Positions 36,437 through 46,272 are shown, counted from the stretch's first letter. The stretch is DNA of 64,000 bases from Anaerolineaceae bacterium (GCA_016841525.1 JAENYZ010000001.1:682001-746000), one strand, 5' to 3'. The notes: generated from the letters alone by a model not told the origin. A program made the numbers and translations.

Positions 36437-37288
36437 TCACATACTGGCAAATGCACCGAATATGATTAAACAATCTCCTGCGGCATGGAATAGAACAGCC
36501 CCCCATAGACTATCCGATTTTTGTATGAGAAAACCCCAAATCAGCGACAATATCAAAACGATCATCAGGAACTGGATCATTTGCGCTGCATACGTTACCT
36601 GAGTATGCATGATTGCAAAGACGATGGCCGTCAAAATATTCGCCATGCCTTTACCCAGGAAAGGCTCATACTTTTGGAGGAATAAACCTCGATAAAGTAA
36701 CTCTTCCATAAACCCGTTGGAAAGCACAAACAGTAATATCCATGGCCATTGTGGTAGCAACTTCTCCAACACTCCTGCTTGGCTGCTGCTAATGGTAAAA
36801 TAGGCAAAGGTAGGGAAAACGATAACGGCAGCAATGGCAATGGGAAGCCAAATGCGAATCTTGCCTCTCTTGAGATACATGGAACGCCAGTCAAAACCCA
36901 TGACAGGCATCAACACCAAAATGGGAATCAATCGTAAGATGCTTTCAGAGAACTTGGCTGTAGCAATTCCCTGGGGGGTTTTTACAGTTTGTCCAAACAA
37001 TCTCAGCAAATCGTTACTAAAAAAAACACTTGTGAGAATTGCTGCCCCAGCCACAAAAAAGATGTAAAACACAGGCCAGTATGTTTCCCCTCTTTCGCTC
37101 CTTTTCAAGAACAAAGCAATGATCAAGAGTACCGCTGTGAGACCAGCGTGAAAGCCAAGAAGTGTGGTTCGCGGCAGATACGGTGACAAAGTGATTATGG
37201 AAAACACTAGTGACTCCACGATGAAGAATAACAGAAAAACGCTACTCTTTTTAAGCCAGCCAGGGAGGGGTTTGCTGATTTTGTTCAT
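36437..37288 (-). CDS. CPBP-family intramembrane protease (cassette gene)
   Basis: 283 residues from the ATG at 37288, set by AAAGGAGAG seven bases upstream; an in-frame ATG six codons earlier overlaps that site. About eight membrane helices, with EELLYRGLFLQKYEPF (EExxxR) and FAIMHTQV (His) as the catalytic motifs, and FHAAGD near the end. The two CPBP genes share the same length, motif order and ribosome site layout, so one probably arose by cassette duplication and divergence. Possible roles are bacteriocin self-immunity or processing of prenylated or membrane proteins. Neither can be assigned. Confidence 0.8.
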   Translation of the reverse strand: MNKISKPLPGWLKKSSVFLLFFIVESLVFSIITLSPYLPRTTLLGFHAGLTAVLLIIALFLKRSERGETYWPVFYIFFVAGAAILTSVFFSNDLLRLFGQTVKTPQGIATAKFSESILRLIPILVLMPVMGFDWRSMYLKRGKIRIWLPIAIAAVIVFPTFAYFTISSSQAGVLEKLLPQWPWILLFVLSNGFMEELLYRGLFLQKYEPFLGKGMANILTAIVFAIMHTQVTYAAQMIQFLMIVLILSLIWGFLIQKSDSLWGAVLFHAAGDCLIIFGAFASM

Positions 37289-37322
37289 TTTTTTCTCTCC
37301 TTTCATCCATTACCATGTCGCT

Positions 37323-37452
37323 GCCCAACGGTTTGCGTAACCGGCTCGAGGGCGAAACTTAGACAATGTCATTATTTCGGTATTCCCATCTCCCAGAATC
37401 AATTAATTTTATCGGTGCAAATCCCTTGAGTCTGGTGCACGCCGTGTTAGGC
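37323..37452 (-). other. attC site (of the decarboxylase-like cassette)
   Basis: Cores GCCTAAC (37452-37446, minus strand) and GTTGGGC (37329-37323), 130 bp. Beside them CGGCGT faces ACGCAAACCG: the pairs continue after an AAA bulge, as expected for the extrahelical bases of attC. Confidence 0.8.
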
Positions 37453-37469
37453 GAAAATAAAGACATCTT

Positions 37470-38270
37470 CTATACTAAACGGCGTGATAAATCATATCGC
37501 AAAACAGCAGAACCTTGAAAATGCAATGCTTGCTTTACTTGCTTAACTGGCAATGTCTTTAGCGCATCCATGAGGATAATTAATTGTCCAATTTCTTTGC
37601 TGGTTGCATTTCCAAATTGTACTGTCCCTGATTTGGCAAACCATAATTCATTGATATTTGTATCATTATATGAAATGGTTGGATATTCCGCATCAGGAGG
37701 GCCATCCAAAGATGGAATATATTTGTAACCTAACCATGGTCGAGAATTGACCCTTTTGTTTGCCGCAAACTTTACGATTCTGTTCTGTCTCTTGGGTGGA
37801 GATAACTCCAAACTAAACAGTAAATGTCCCCAATATGATGCTTCACATCGTAAGCTCCCATCTTGATAGACTTTAATTGGAGATACGTCTGCAAATAATT
37901 TGGGTATTCCAAGGTCTTCTCTACCACAGATCATTGGCCAAGCCTGGTTTTCAAACATGACAAGGATATAGTCGCCTTCAACATGATCCTTATCGCCATC
38001 GAAACGAGCTGAAACTTGAAATGCAGCTAATATGTACCCGCCTCCAGCCATAAAATCTAAACCATTGTTGTAACCAAACAAAACTGTAACTTGCGGTTCT
38101 TTTCCTACCTTATAACAATTTGGCAGCATAGCTGAGATTGCTTCGGAATCAGTTAGATATTGCAAAGATATAATTTCTGTTTGCTGATAAAGGAAGTTAG
38201 GAGGTTTTCCCTCCCACTGTGGACCCATTATTAGTGGCATACGGAAATAGTTGTTGGGATTAATTTCCAT
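37470..38270 (-). CDS. Acetoacetate decarboxylase-family protein (cassette gene)
   Basis: 266 residues, close to the family length of about 250. AAAGGA precedes the ATG. Features of the ADC-like fold are visible: GREDLGIPK near residue 120 (family GRExxGxPK with the reactive Lys, here a single Lys followed by Leu instead of KK), an upstream acidic site and a final strand (QALHFQGSAVLRYDL). Family members decarboxylate acetoacetate or work as dehydratase-aldolases on related keto acids. Since only one of the two Lys is present, the reaction cannot be given. This is the first cassette by transcription order. A lone core (GTTAGGC) lies upstream at 38316-38322. Confidence 0.7.
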   Translation of the reverse strand: MEINPNNYFRMPLIMGPQWEGKPPNFLYQQTEIISLQYLTDSEAISAMLPNCYKVGKEPQVTVLFGYNNGLDFMAGGGYILAAFQVSARFDGDKDHVEGDYILVMFENQAWPMICGREDLGIPKLFADVSPIKVYQDGSLRCEASYWGHLLFSLELSPPKRQNRIVKFAANKRVNSRPWLGYKYIPSLDGPPDAEYPTISYNDTNINELWFAKSGTVQFGNATSKEIGQLIILMDALKTLPVKQVKQALHFQGSAVLRYDLSRRLV

Positions 38271-38315
38271 TTTGTTGTCCTTTCAATCGCAAATCCAAAC
38301 AGTTTTACTTTTTGC

Positions 38316-38322
38316 GCCTAAC
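38316..38322 (-). other. Lone attC/attI-type core site at the cassette cluster edge
   Basis: GTTAGGC on the minus strand, 46 bases before the first cassette gene. Its partner core is not found within 150 bp upstream, so this is the scar of a truncated site or an attI-like end. The 38323-38640 stretch is otherwise AT-rich and without genes. Confidence 0.45.
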
Positions 38323-38663
38323 TATAATTTGCACGGACTCTTGATACGTTACAATTTTCCACTATAGCCAACTGAAAGAAGTATTTTTTATTGCAATTAC
38401 ACTTGATTATTTCAAATATGAAACTGCAACCCAATCTTAAAAATATTATACACCACCAATCTTTCGGAACAAAAAATCTTTGGGCGATCAATCAATTCCA
38501 AAATCAAGAAGACCACTCCACTAGATTCGCAATGCAATCCGTCTGAAGCATTATTCTTATAGGACTGAGAAAATCTAAGTTAACTGGGCTAGGCGCTAAA
38601 TTCTCTTTCACAACAAACGCCACACGGCTGAAATGGGCGTCGCAGAGGCCGAAGCTTTTATTC

Positions 38664-38687
38664 CCCACAAGTGTCTTCACCTGTGGG
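38664..38687. repeat. Palindrome, GGTG/CACC hairpin family (TCTT loop)
   Basis: CCCACAAGTG / CACCTGTGGG around TCTT with one mismatch in ten. Nearly the same as the perfect one at 46218. It lies 59 bases before the stop of comM copy 5. Confidence 0.65.
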
Positions 38688-38745
38688 AAACCTTACCCCT
38701 AGGAAGTATCATTCTCGTCGGGGAAGACACCAAAGAGAAAATCTC

Positions 38746-39235
38746 TTATATCAACTCCAACTTTGGCCGGTACTGCAGTGCATCCGCCAAATGCACCTGC
38801 GTGATTGCCTCCGACCCCCCCAGATCAGCAATGGTCCAGCTGAGCTTCAGCACCCGGTGATAAGCCCGGGCGGTTAGCTGCAGCTGGCGCATGGCGGTTT
38901 TCATTAATAATTGACAGGGTTCATCCAACACGCAGTATTTCCGGATCTGGGCTGGGCGCATATCTGCATTGCTGGCGATGTCCGTACCCTCAAATCGGTT
39001 CCACTGATGCTGGCGGGTGACTACCACTCTTGCCCACACTTTCGCTGAGGATTCCCCTTGGTGTATATCTCATAATTTCTGGTATTCCACTCTCGGCACC
39101 TGCATAAGGATGTCAATCCGGTCTATAAGCGGTTCTGAAATACACTTCTGGTAGCGCGTGACCTAAGAAGAAGAGCAGGTACAGGGTCGTGCCGGGTCCC
39201 CAAAGTATCCGCATGGACAAGCGTGTAGTTGAATA
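38746..39235 (-). pseudogene. comM: comM 3'-end fragment (copy 5)
   Basis: Near full-length unit. The open part reads NADMRPAQIRKYCVLDEPCQ, LTARAYHRVLKLSWT and LADALQYRPKLELI with a TAA at 38746. Upstream, beyond a stop and frame changes, are the DRIDIHMQ equivalent (near 39115) and CPCGYFGDP (39195-39225). The upstream edge reads into CTACACG, then a conserved AATATAAAGGCAAAATA, also seen in copy 11. Confidence 0.85.
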
Positions 39236-39338
39236 TAAAGGCAAAATATACCTGACTATGAAGTTAGTTCTTCAAAAAAAAATAAACTGGATCAGTAAAT
39301 ATGGAAAATCTTTTCACATACCATTAAATAAAGGTTTT

Positions 39339-39368
39339 TTGCAATATTTATGCAAATTATGATATAAT
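39339..39368 (+). promoter_or_regulatory. Promoter of the giant secreted protein gene
   Basis: TTGCAA (39339-39344) and TATAAT (39363-39368) with an 18-base spacer, 130 bases before the ATG at 39500. Confidence 0.55.
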
Positions 39369-39499
39369 ATTCATATCCCAAACTTCGAAGTTATCAAAAT
39401 AATATGGGCTGCTTTTCTGATTACGGCATATTTTGAACCCAAAACCTGTAAATTTCCCTTTAGCTTATTATTCGGAAAATTGAAGAAAGAGGAGAACAG

Positions 39500-42400
39500 A
39501 TGAACTCCCAAGATATCTTCCTAAAACGAAAACTTTCTCGTCGTCTTTCGTTGCTGTTTATTTTAAATTCAGCAAAATTTCGATCTCAGCTTGTTAGATT
39601 GCTCCCAGTTTTAATTAAATTGATCGCCCTGGTGAGTCTCATCAGTCTGGCAGCCACATTCCACGCTCAACTCACTCCTGCGCAAACCGCCAACCTGCCC
39701 AGCAGTGGTCCTGCCAACAACCTTACCAGCAAGTCGGAGATTATCGAATTACGCAGCGCGTACGCCAACCACTATGATCTGGGTGACGACCGGTACATGG
39801 CCTTCGTCGGTGCTGACCCGCTCAACTACCAGGATGCGAATGGCAACTGGCAGCCCATCCAACCCAATTTTTCCGCCGTAGAAGGCGGCTGGCAGGTCAC
39901 CCACAACACCCTGCGCAGCGCCTTTACCAACAACAGCACCGCCTTCCAAATCGAAAGCGGTGGCTATGGATTTATCTGGCAGCCCGTAGCCCTTGAGATC
40001 AACGACGACAGCGGTCGTGCATGGCAGCTTGCCACGCCCCAACCGGGAAGTGAGGTCCAGGTTGAGGCGGAGGACAGCCTGCTGCTCTATGCAAGCGCAT
40101 GGAGCGATCCAAGCCTGGTGGAGCAGTTCAGGAGCGCATCCGACAGCCTGGAGCAGGAGCTGGTCCTCGCCAATCCGCCCGCAGCCGTGGGGGAAGGTGA
40201 ATGGCTTAGCCTGCGCGTTGACCTGAGCCTTCCAAACAGTGTGCTGCTCCTGGCAGACGGGGAGGTCCAGACGGGTGAATTCACGACCCACAGCGCTTTG
40301 CAGCTCCAGGGTGCGGACGGAACCACTCTGCTGACACTCCTGCCGCCGCGAGCGTACGAGGAGAAAGATCCCATGGCTGCCACCGGCGGTCGCTACCGCG
40401 TCCTGCCCCAGACTAACGGTTTGACCCTGTGGGTGCAGACCCCCCTGGACTGGTGGTTAGCCCCCGAACGTGACTACCCGGCAGTGCTCGACCCTACCAT
40501 GCAGGTGCTGCGTCCGTTAGAAGTCGCCACCATCGCCTATCCGTATGACTCGCTGGATCCAAATGCAGGGGTGATTAATGAATACGCCTGTGTTGGATTC
40601 CATGACAATCACCTTGGCCCAACTGTTTTCGTAGAGGATAGATGGTCCGATCGTGGCTATGTCAAGTTCAAGCTGCCCAACTTGCCCGATGGTGCGGAGG
40701 CTGACCAGGCGACATTGGTCGCCGCACCCGAACCCAGCAAATTAACAGCGGTCTGGTCACCAGGTGGGAGCTATGAAGACACGCTTGTATACCGCGTGAC
40801 GCAGGATTGGAGCTTCCTAGAGGGGCTTGACACCGTGCCAATCACAACAGTCATTGCACATGCACCCACGGAAACCGATCGGGCACAGATACCCTACGTT
40901 TTCTCCAGTGAATTTGATCCCGCCAAACGCCCCGTGGCCCAATGGGATGTGACCAGTGATGTCCAGGGGTGGTACCAGAACCCCACTTCAAACTATGGCT
41001 TTGCCCTGGTATCAGAGTACGACGGTCACCACCTGGATGATCAACCACTGGGACAAGATCCAATCAACTTCTACCTGAACTGCTTCCCCAAAACCTCTAT
41101 GGGTATGCTGGACGATGTGCTGGCAAACCCCAGCAACCCGACCGTGGGCGAAGCGGGAATCGGCTTGTTGATCGAGTACACCTCGCCCCAGCTGGCTGCG
41201 AACGATTTTCGCACGGTCAAGGTGCCATCGGCATACCCCGGAGATACCTATGAAAATCAGCAACACGAGTACGTCCCGCCGGCAACAAGCGGATGGCAGC
41301 TCATGGCGGCTCGAGGGGTGCGAGGCGAAAAACCTCCTCAAACGAGGCTGCAGCTGACCCAAGCGGTGCCCACGGACCCTGATCTGGATGATCTGGTCTC
41401 CAATAATGCAGACCTCGAGAACGAGATCATTCAATTCAAGTCTGAGTACGTGGTCGCCAATGGTCACCAGTCGCTGCCCGCGGACCTGCGCCTGCACGTG
41501 CTGGAAGACACCTATGTCGAAGAATTGACGGACGACAACCGCATGTACCACCTGCAGACAGCTGAAGCCGCACCCTCCCCGGAGATCGTGGTGGAGACCA
41601 CCACGACGATACCCATGCCTCTGGCCAGCGGCTTCATCGTTGGCCAGGAGCTTGACCTATCGGCCTCAACCACGGTCGAGATCAAGGTGCCCTACGGCGA
41701 ACTGCCCGCTGAGATGTTTAACCTGCAGCTCTTTCCTCCCAGTTTTAAATACGGCAGCCGTAATATGCCGGGCATCCAGCTCACGGAGGGCCCTGACGCC
41801 TGGGAGATCGAGATGGTGGTGCCCACGGGGCAGGCGGGGACCTGGCTCCTGGCGGCGATCAACGATGGGGAGTTTTCGCCTCCGGGTCCTACTCTGAACG
41901 CTGAGGTGTTAACCTGCCAGAACACCGCTGAAGTGATCAAATATCCGGTGAACGGCTTCTGCGTGGAACTGCAGACGCCGCCGTCTCCGCTACCGAGTGA
42001 CCCCTCTGTGGTCTACCAGAACGGCAACGTGCGCATCTACAGCCCATTAGGCTTCACGGAATCCTGCGATAACGGCACATGTACCACCGTAGAACAGGGC
42101 GGCGGGGGGCAGATGGTTATGGCACTGATCGGATACGTTGGCGATGACGACAATTGGGTAGCAGTCAAAGGGGGGCAGTTCGATATCGTAAATAACGTGA
42201 TCCAGACCACCCCGGATGTGCGCCTGATCATGGCCCGTTTCAACGAGGGGCCGCCGATAACCCTGCCTGTGCTGCGCGGCCAGTTCCAGGTGAATAACGC
42301 TAACGGTGTGATCAGCAGCATTGGGGCTGACCTCTATCCCCTGGTCAAGACGCCGCTGCCCGAGGGGGACATGAAAAACGGCGGCTGGACTTACACCATC

Positions 42401-45400
42401 GAATTATCCAATGCGGTAATGCGGGCACAAGGGCCGCTGCAGCGGCTCATCGAACCAACACAGAGCCTGGGTCAGACAACCTTTAATTTCAACGCCCATT
42501 GGACGATCACAGCCCGCGGCGGACAGGACCTGGCAGGTGAGACAAGCCTGGCGAACAGTCCAGGGGAGTTCAACGTGGGCACGCTGATCGTCGACCCAGC
42601 CTCGGTTGATGCTTATTCGCTGGAGTACAACCCTGCTGATATACTACCTGGTATCCCGCAAGCAATCCCCGAATTCTTACATATCCGCTTGACCGACGCC
42701 ACACTAAAGCAGCCAGCCAACACGGGAGGGACGCAGGTCCCTGTCCAGGCGCTGATCCTGAACCCCGGCAAGTCGGTTATGGATGATGAAGGAAAAAGCG
42801 TGGTGCTGTACTGCGGCACAGCAGCAACCTGCTTCGACCTGCGCGGGGAGGCAGATACCATGACCCCGAGCAAGCAGGTTGTGCGAGGGTACCGCATGCC
42901 AGACTTGATCATCCAGGACCAGGCCGGTACGGTGATGATCAACACGCCACAGGGCGTCGAGATATACAGCAAGGATCACCCCATGTCGCAGCTGCGTGAG
43001 GACGAGAGCCACGGCTTTAGCTATGAAGCTTTTGGTGCCACCATCAAAACGTATCAGGGTGTGTGTCCTCCACCACGCGACCCGCTTAACCCCGAGAAGA
43101 TCCTGCCCGGAACCGGTCAAATCACGACGGTGGTCGAGGGTTCTGCCACCCTGTCCGTGCCAAACGCTGAATCGACAAGCGGGGGGCCGGAGATCGGGGT
43201 CAGCTTCACGCTGTGCGAGAACTCGTTGCGGGAGATGGGGTTCATTTTTAGCACCGGCGACCAGACGGCTTTGCCCCTGGGCAACAGCGGCTTGTTCATG
43301 AACCTGATTGAGGGAAGGATCAGCCTGGCACCCGAGCAAGGCCCGCAACCGGGCTACACGACGGTTACGATGGCGGTGGGTATCCGCGGCATGTCGGCCA
43401 TGTCGGACGCATCAAATATATTCGTGAAGGGCACGGTGACCATCGACACCCGCGGTCTGTTCGACATGCAGCTGCAAGCCGGACTGAAGGTGGTGGGCGG
43501 CTACGGGGTGGGCGTGGACGGTCACTTCTGGGTGGCGTGGTCACCCCTGGACCTAGGTTTCGATGTACAAGCCTGTGCGCCGTACAGCAAGGGTTTCGAC
43601 GCGGTGGACTGGTCCGGCAAACGGTGTTCTGGCAATGAGCTGCTCTTTGGAAGCCTGCGGGCACATATCTGGCAGGGACAGGGATGGCAGCATAAATATA
43701 ATTGGCTGCCCGACAATGACGACATGCATATCGCCGCAAGATACACAGTGAGTATCAACATCGCGACGGGTATGATCGTCGACACTGCTTTTGTTGTCAT
43801 TCCCCCTACTGACATCCAGCTCTTCAGCTTTACCATGGCTTTTGGCGAGTTCTGTACCAACAATGCTTGCACGAGTTACGAATGGGGCGTGACTGGCGCT
43901 TATACCATTTTGGGTTATGACTTCGGCATCTACTATGGGTTCGACAGCGGGCTGGACTTCATCCTTGGCAGCGGGGACTACCTGCTGATTGACGAGGCGG
44001 GCGGGGCTTCCAGCGCCAGCTCGATGTTCGAGACGGACATCGCAGATAGATCGCCCTACACGGTCACGATCCCCCCAGGCACGCCGAGCGCCATGTTCAC
44101 CCTGGGCTGGGACCCGGGCTCTGATATGGTGCAGATAGACCTCTCGCTCCAAAGCCCATCCGGGATAGTCATAGATCAGTACACCTCAGACCCCGCGGTT
44201 ACGGTTACCACCACACCCACTCCCCGGGGTTTGCAGACAGTGATCGTGGTCGAGGACCCGGAGGACGGCGATTGGCAAATCCATACGGACGGCAGCACGC
44301 CGCTGCCCCCACACACATTGCTGTATGTGGCGAATAAGCCCGAGCCGACGCTCCAACTGGCGGATATCCCCGCTGTGATCCATCCCGGCGACGTTATCGA
44401 TATCGAATGGGTGAGCAACATCGGCGAACAGGACACCGCCTGGCTGAGCCTCTATTACACGACCACCAATGCTATAATGGCCACAGACCAGGAGATCGCC
44501 GGTCCGATTGTGGAGCGCTTGCCGCTAACGGCCAACGGCAGCTACGAGTGGCACGTCAAGGGCCTGGCTTATGTTGACAACGACTATCGTATCTTCGCCC
44601 GCATCGACAGCGAGGCCACAGCCGAAATCAACGCCTGCGGCGAGAGCTACGAGTACAACCCCGATCCAGCCTCCAGCGAAGCCAGCTGCGCTATGCTCAA
44701 CCCCAAGCTGGTGCTGCCTGCAGCGCACATCCCCGACCTGGCTACTTTTTGGTATGAGGACTGGGAAGCACCGGCAAGCCCGACACTAGTTGGTGCCCAG
44801 GCGGTGGATTGGACGAGCATCATGGTGCTCTGGGAGCCAAACACGGAGGTGGACATCGCCGGCTACCTGGTGCGCTGTACGCAAGCGAGCGAGATTCGCA
44901 CGGCGCGCGTCCCAGCGCAGCACATGGCTGGAACCCAGGAATACGAATCGGCGCAGGTGAACGGTTTGCGACCGTACCAGATCTCCACCTGCAGCCTTCG
45001 GGCGTACGACACCAGCGGCAACGTCAGCGGCGACTCATCCAGCGCGGTGGTCGTGCCGGATGTTGTGATCAGCGAGGCGGCGATCAGCCCGGATAAAGGT
45101 GCCACCCTGACGTCGGTTGACGAAAAAATCACGGCGGTCTTCCCGCCGGGCATCGTCGATGGGGATACGCGCATCAAGCTGGTCACGCGCAGCCTGCCGC
45201 CGCATCCCATATCGCCGCTGGCGTTCACCGGTACCGCCTTCAACCTGTCGGCCTACGGTCCCAATGGGATCCCTGTAAATCAATTCCTGGCAGAATTCAC
45301 CCTCGAGGTGAGTTACGGTGATTTGAGCGATACTTCAGCGGGAAGGGTGGAGACACTCAACCTGTACTGGTGGGACGGGGAAACCTGGGAAGGGGTACTG

Positions 45401-46111
45401 CCTTGTGAGGGCTGCTATCATGACGTAGAAGAACAGCGCTTTGTGGTTATACTTGATCACCTGACTGAGTTTGCCGTATTGGCTGGAGAACAGCCAGACA
45501 GCACCATAACGATAGCGGATATTCCTGGGGTGACGCCGCCTGCGACGGGTGGGACGCCAGTGATGGTGATTGCAGAGACTGCCCAATACACAGGGACGGT
45601 CAGTTGGTTACCGGCAGATTCGCCATTCTTAGAAGATACAATTTATACTGCGACGATCACGTTGATGCCTAAAGCGGGATACACGCTTATGGGTGTGACT
45701 GCGGACTTTTTCAAAGTATCTGGGGCGACGACGGTGAGCAATGCTGCGAACTCGGGTGTGGTCACGGCGTCATTTCCGGCGACGGACAGCACCATAACGA
45801 TAGCGGATATTCCTGGGGTGACGCCGCCTGCGACGGGTGGGACGCCAGTGATGGTGATTGCAGAGACTGCCCAATACACAGGGACGGTCAGTTGGTTACC
45901 GGCAGATTCGCCATTCTTAGAAGATACAATTTATACTGCGACGATCACGTTGATGCCTAAAGCGGGATACACGCTTATGGGTGTGACTGCGGACTTTTTC
46001 AAAGTATCTGGGGCGACGACGGTGAGCAATGCTGCGAACTCGGGTGTGGTCACGGCGGCATTTCCGACGACGGACAGCTTCTTTCAATATCTGCCAATAA
46101 TCATGAAGTAA
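39500..46111 (+). CDS. Giant multidomain secreted protein
   Basis: 2203 residues; AGAGGAG precedes the ATG. A long N-terminal signal with a hydrophobic core (about 33-52) is followed by an exported region. About residues 355-515 look like a DNRLRE domain (VINEYACVGFHD, then VKFKLPNLP and WDVTSDVQGWY). Long beta-rich stretches without a known match follow. A fibronectin type III domain lies at about 1755-1855 (VQAxDWTSIMVLWEP, then NGLRPYQISTCSLRAYDTSG), then a ZU5-like segment. The C-terminus has two nearly identical 96-residue repeats (TITIADIPGVTPP to TAAFPTT) and the ending FFQYLPIIMK. Codons are clearly richer in G and C than those of neighbours, suggesting transfer or a different history. 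Likely an adhesin or surface protein. Confidence 0.75.
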   Translation: MNSQDIFLKRKLSRRLSLLFILNSAKFRSQLVRLLPVLIKLIALVSLISLAATFHAQLTPAQTANLPSSGPANNLTSKSEIIELRSAYANHYDLGDDRYMAFVGADPLNYQDANGNWQPIQPNFSAVEGGWQVTHNTLRSAFTNNSTAFQIESGGYGFIWQPVALEINDDSGRAWQLATPQPGSEVQVEAEDSLLLYASAWSDPSLVEQFRSASDSLEQELVLANPPAAVGEGEWLSLRVDLSLPNSVLLLADGEVQTGEFTTHSALQLQGADGTTLLTLLPPRAYEEKDPMAATGGRYRVLPQTNGLTLWVQTPLDWWLAPERDYPAVLDPTMQVLRPLEVATIAYPYDSLDPNAGVINEYACVGFHDNHLGPTVFVEDRWSDRGYVKFKLPNLPDGAEADQATLVAAPEPSKLTAVWSPGGSYEDTLVYRVTQDWSFLEGLDTVPITTVIAHAPTETDRAQIPYVFSSEFDPAKRPVAQWDVTSDVQGWYQNPTSNYGFALVSEYDGHHLDDQPLGQDPINFYLNCFPKTSMGMLDDVLANPSNPTVGEAGIGLLIEYTSPQLAANDFRTVKVPSAYPGDTYENQQHEYVPPATSGWQLMAARGVRGEKPPQTRLQLTQAVPTDPDLDDLVSNNADLENEIIQFKSEYVVANGHQSLPADLRLHVLEDTYVEELTDDNRMYHLQTAEAAPSPEIVVETTTTIPMPLASGFIVGQELDLSASTTVEIKVPYGELPAEMFNLQLFPPSFKYGSRNMPGIQLTEGPDAWEIEMVVPTGQAGTWLLAAINDGEFSPPGPTLNAEVLTCQNTAEVIKYPVNGFCVELQTPPSPLPSDPSVVYQNGNVRIYSPLGFTESCDNGTCTTVEQGGGGQMVMALIGYVGDDDNWVAVKGGQFDIVNNVIQTTPDVRLIMARFNEGPPITLPVLRGQFQVNNANGVISSIGADLYPLVKTPLPEGDMKNGGWTYTIELSNAVMRAQGPLQRLIEPTQSLGQTTFNFNAHWTITARGGQDLAGETSLANSPGEFNVGTLIVDPASVDAYSLEYNPADILPGIPQAIPEFLHIRLTDATLKQPANTGGTQVPVQALILNPGKSVMDDEGKSVVLYCGTAATCFDLRGEADTMTPSKQVVRGYRMPDLIIQDQAGTVMINTPQGVEIYSKDHPMSQLREDESHGFSYEAFGATIKTYQGVCPPPRDPLNPEKILPGTGQITTVVEGSATLSVPNAESTSGGPEIGVSFTLCENSLREMGFIFSTGDQTALPLGNSGLFMNLIEGRISLAPEQGPQPGYTTVTMAVGIRGMSAMSDASNIFVKGTVTIDTRGLFDMQLQAGLKVVGGYGVGVDGHFWVAWSPLDLGFDVQACAPYSKGFDAVDWSGKRCSGNELLFGSLRAHIWQGQGWQHKYNWLPDNDDMHIAARYTVSINIATGMIVDTAFVVIPPTDIQLFSFTMAFGEFCTNNACTSYEWGVTGAYTILGYDFGIYYGFDSGLDFILGSGDYLLIDEAGGASSASSMFETDIADRSPYTVTIPPGTPSAMFTLGWDPGSDMVQIDLSLQSPSGIVIDQYTSDPAVTVTTTPTPRGLQTVIVVEDPEDGDWQIHTDGSTPLPPHTLLYVANKPEPTLQLADIPAVIHPGDVIDIEWVSNIGEQDTAWLSLYYTTTNAIMATDQEIAGPIVERLPLTANGSYEWHVKGLAYVDNDYRIFARIDSEATAEINACGESYEYNPDPASSEASCAMLNPKLVLPAAHIPDLATFWYEDWEAPASPTLVGAQAVDWTSIMVLWEPNTEVDIAGYLVRCTQASEIRTARVPAQHMAGTQEYESAQVNGLRPYQISTCSLRAYDTSGNVSGDSSSAVVVPDVVISEAAISPDKGATLTSVDEKITAVFPPGIVDGDTRIKLVTRSLPPHPISPLAFTGTAFNLSAYGPNGIPVNQFLAEFTLEVSYGDLSDTSAGRVETLNLYWWDGETWEGVLPCEGCYHDVEEQRFVVILDHLTEFAVLAGEQPDSTITIADIPGVTPPATGGTPVMVIAETAQYTGTVSWLPADSPFLEDTIYTATITLMPKAGYTLMGVTADFFKVSGATTVSNAANSGVVTASFPATDSTITIADIPGVTPPATGGTPVMVIAETAQYTGTVSWLPADSPFLEDTIYTATITLMPKAGYTLMGVTADFFKVSGATTVSNAANSGVVTAAFPTTDSFFQYLPIIMK
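45497..46072 (+). repeat. Tandem 288-bp repeat within the giant gene
   Basis: Units 45497-45784 and 45785-46072, identical by eye except two bases near the ends (TCATTTCCGGCG against GCATTTCCGACG). The encoded 96-residue unit is a recurrent exported-protein repeat (TADFFKVSGATTVSNAANSG). The near identity implies recent duplication or gene conversion. Confidence 0.9.
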
Positions 46112-46217
46112 TGAAGTTTCATTGCAGGGTATTGCACAGTATTCAGCAGGTTGCGTTACGTTTCAGGAATGCTTCGATAATTTTGCGGCTCAACTCATTA
46201 GATCCTGTCTATTCAGG

Positions 46218-46243
46218 TCCCACAGGTGTCCCCACCTGTGGGA
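46218..46243. repeat. Palindrome, GGTG/CACC hairpin family (TCCC loop)
   Basis: An 11-bp perfect stem TCCCACAGGTG / CACCTGTGGGA. It lies between the giant gene stop (46111) and comM copy 6. Confidence 0.8.
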
Positions 46244-46272
46244 TTATCCATACCAATACTCCGTAGATTTTA

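Larger units (their letters stand above)
30787..38322 (-). mobile_element. Cluster of integron gene cassettes without integrase (CALIN)
   Basis: Five two-ended attC-like sites of 95-132 bp plus one lone core site separate single genes that all read leftward. Each complete site has the RYYYAAC-type core at one end and a complementary GTTRRRY core at the other. Three share ACGGTTTGCGT next to the left core, and two share an inner stretch (TAGAAAAATACCTG). No integrase gene is within the window on either side, so the cluster matches the CALIN definition. Cassettes in transcription order: acetoacetate-decarboxylase-like, CPBP, CPBP, ELWxxDGT, PH-like, hypothetical, then the lipoprotein. Confidence 0.75.

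Noticed and set aside
38323-39499. Integron integrase upstream of the first cassette
   Set aside because: No frame with tyrosine recombinase motifs was found on either strand in this stretch.
43553-44152. Minus-strand 199-codon frame inside the giant gene
   Set aside because: One of several long antisense frames caused by the G/C-rich codon use of the giant gene; no ribosome site or domain.
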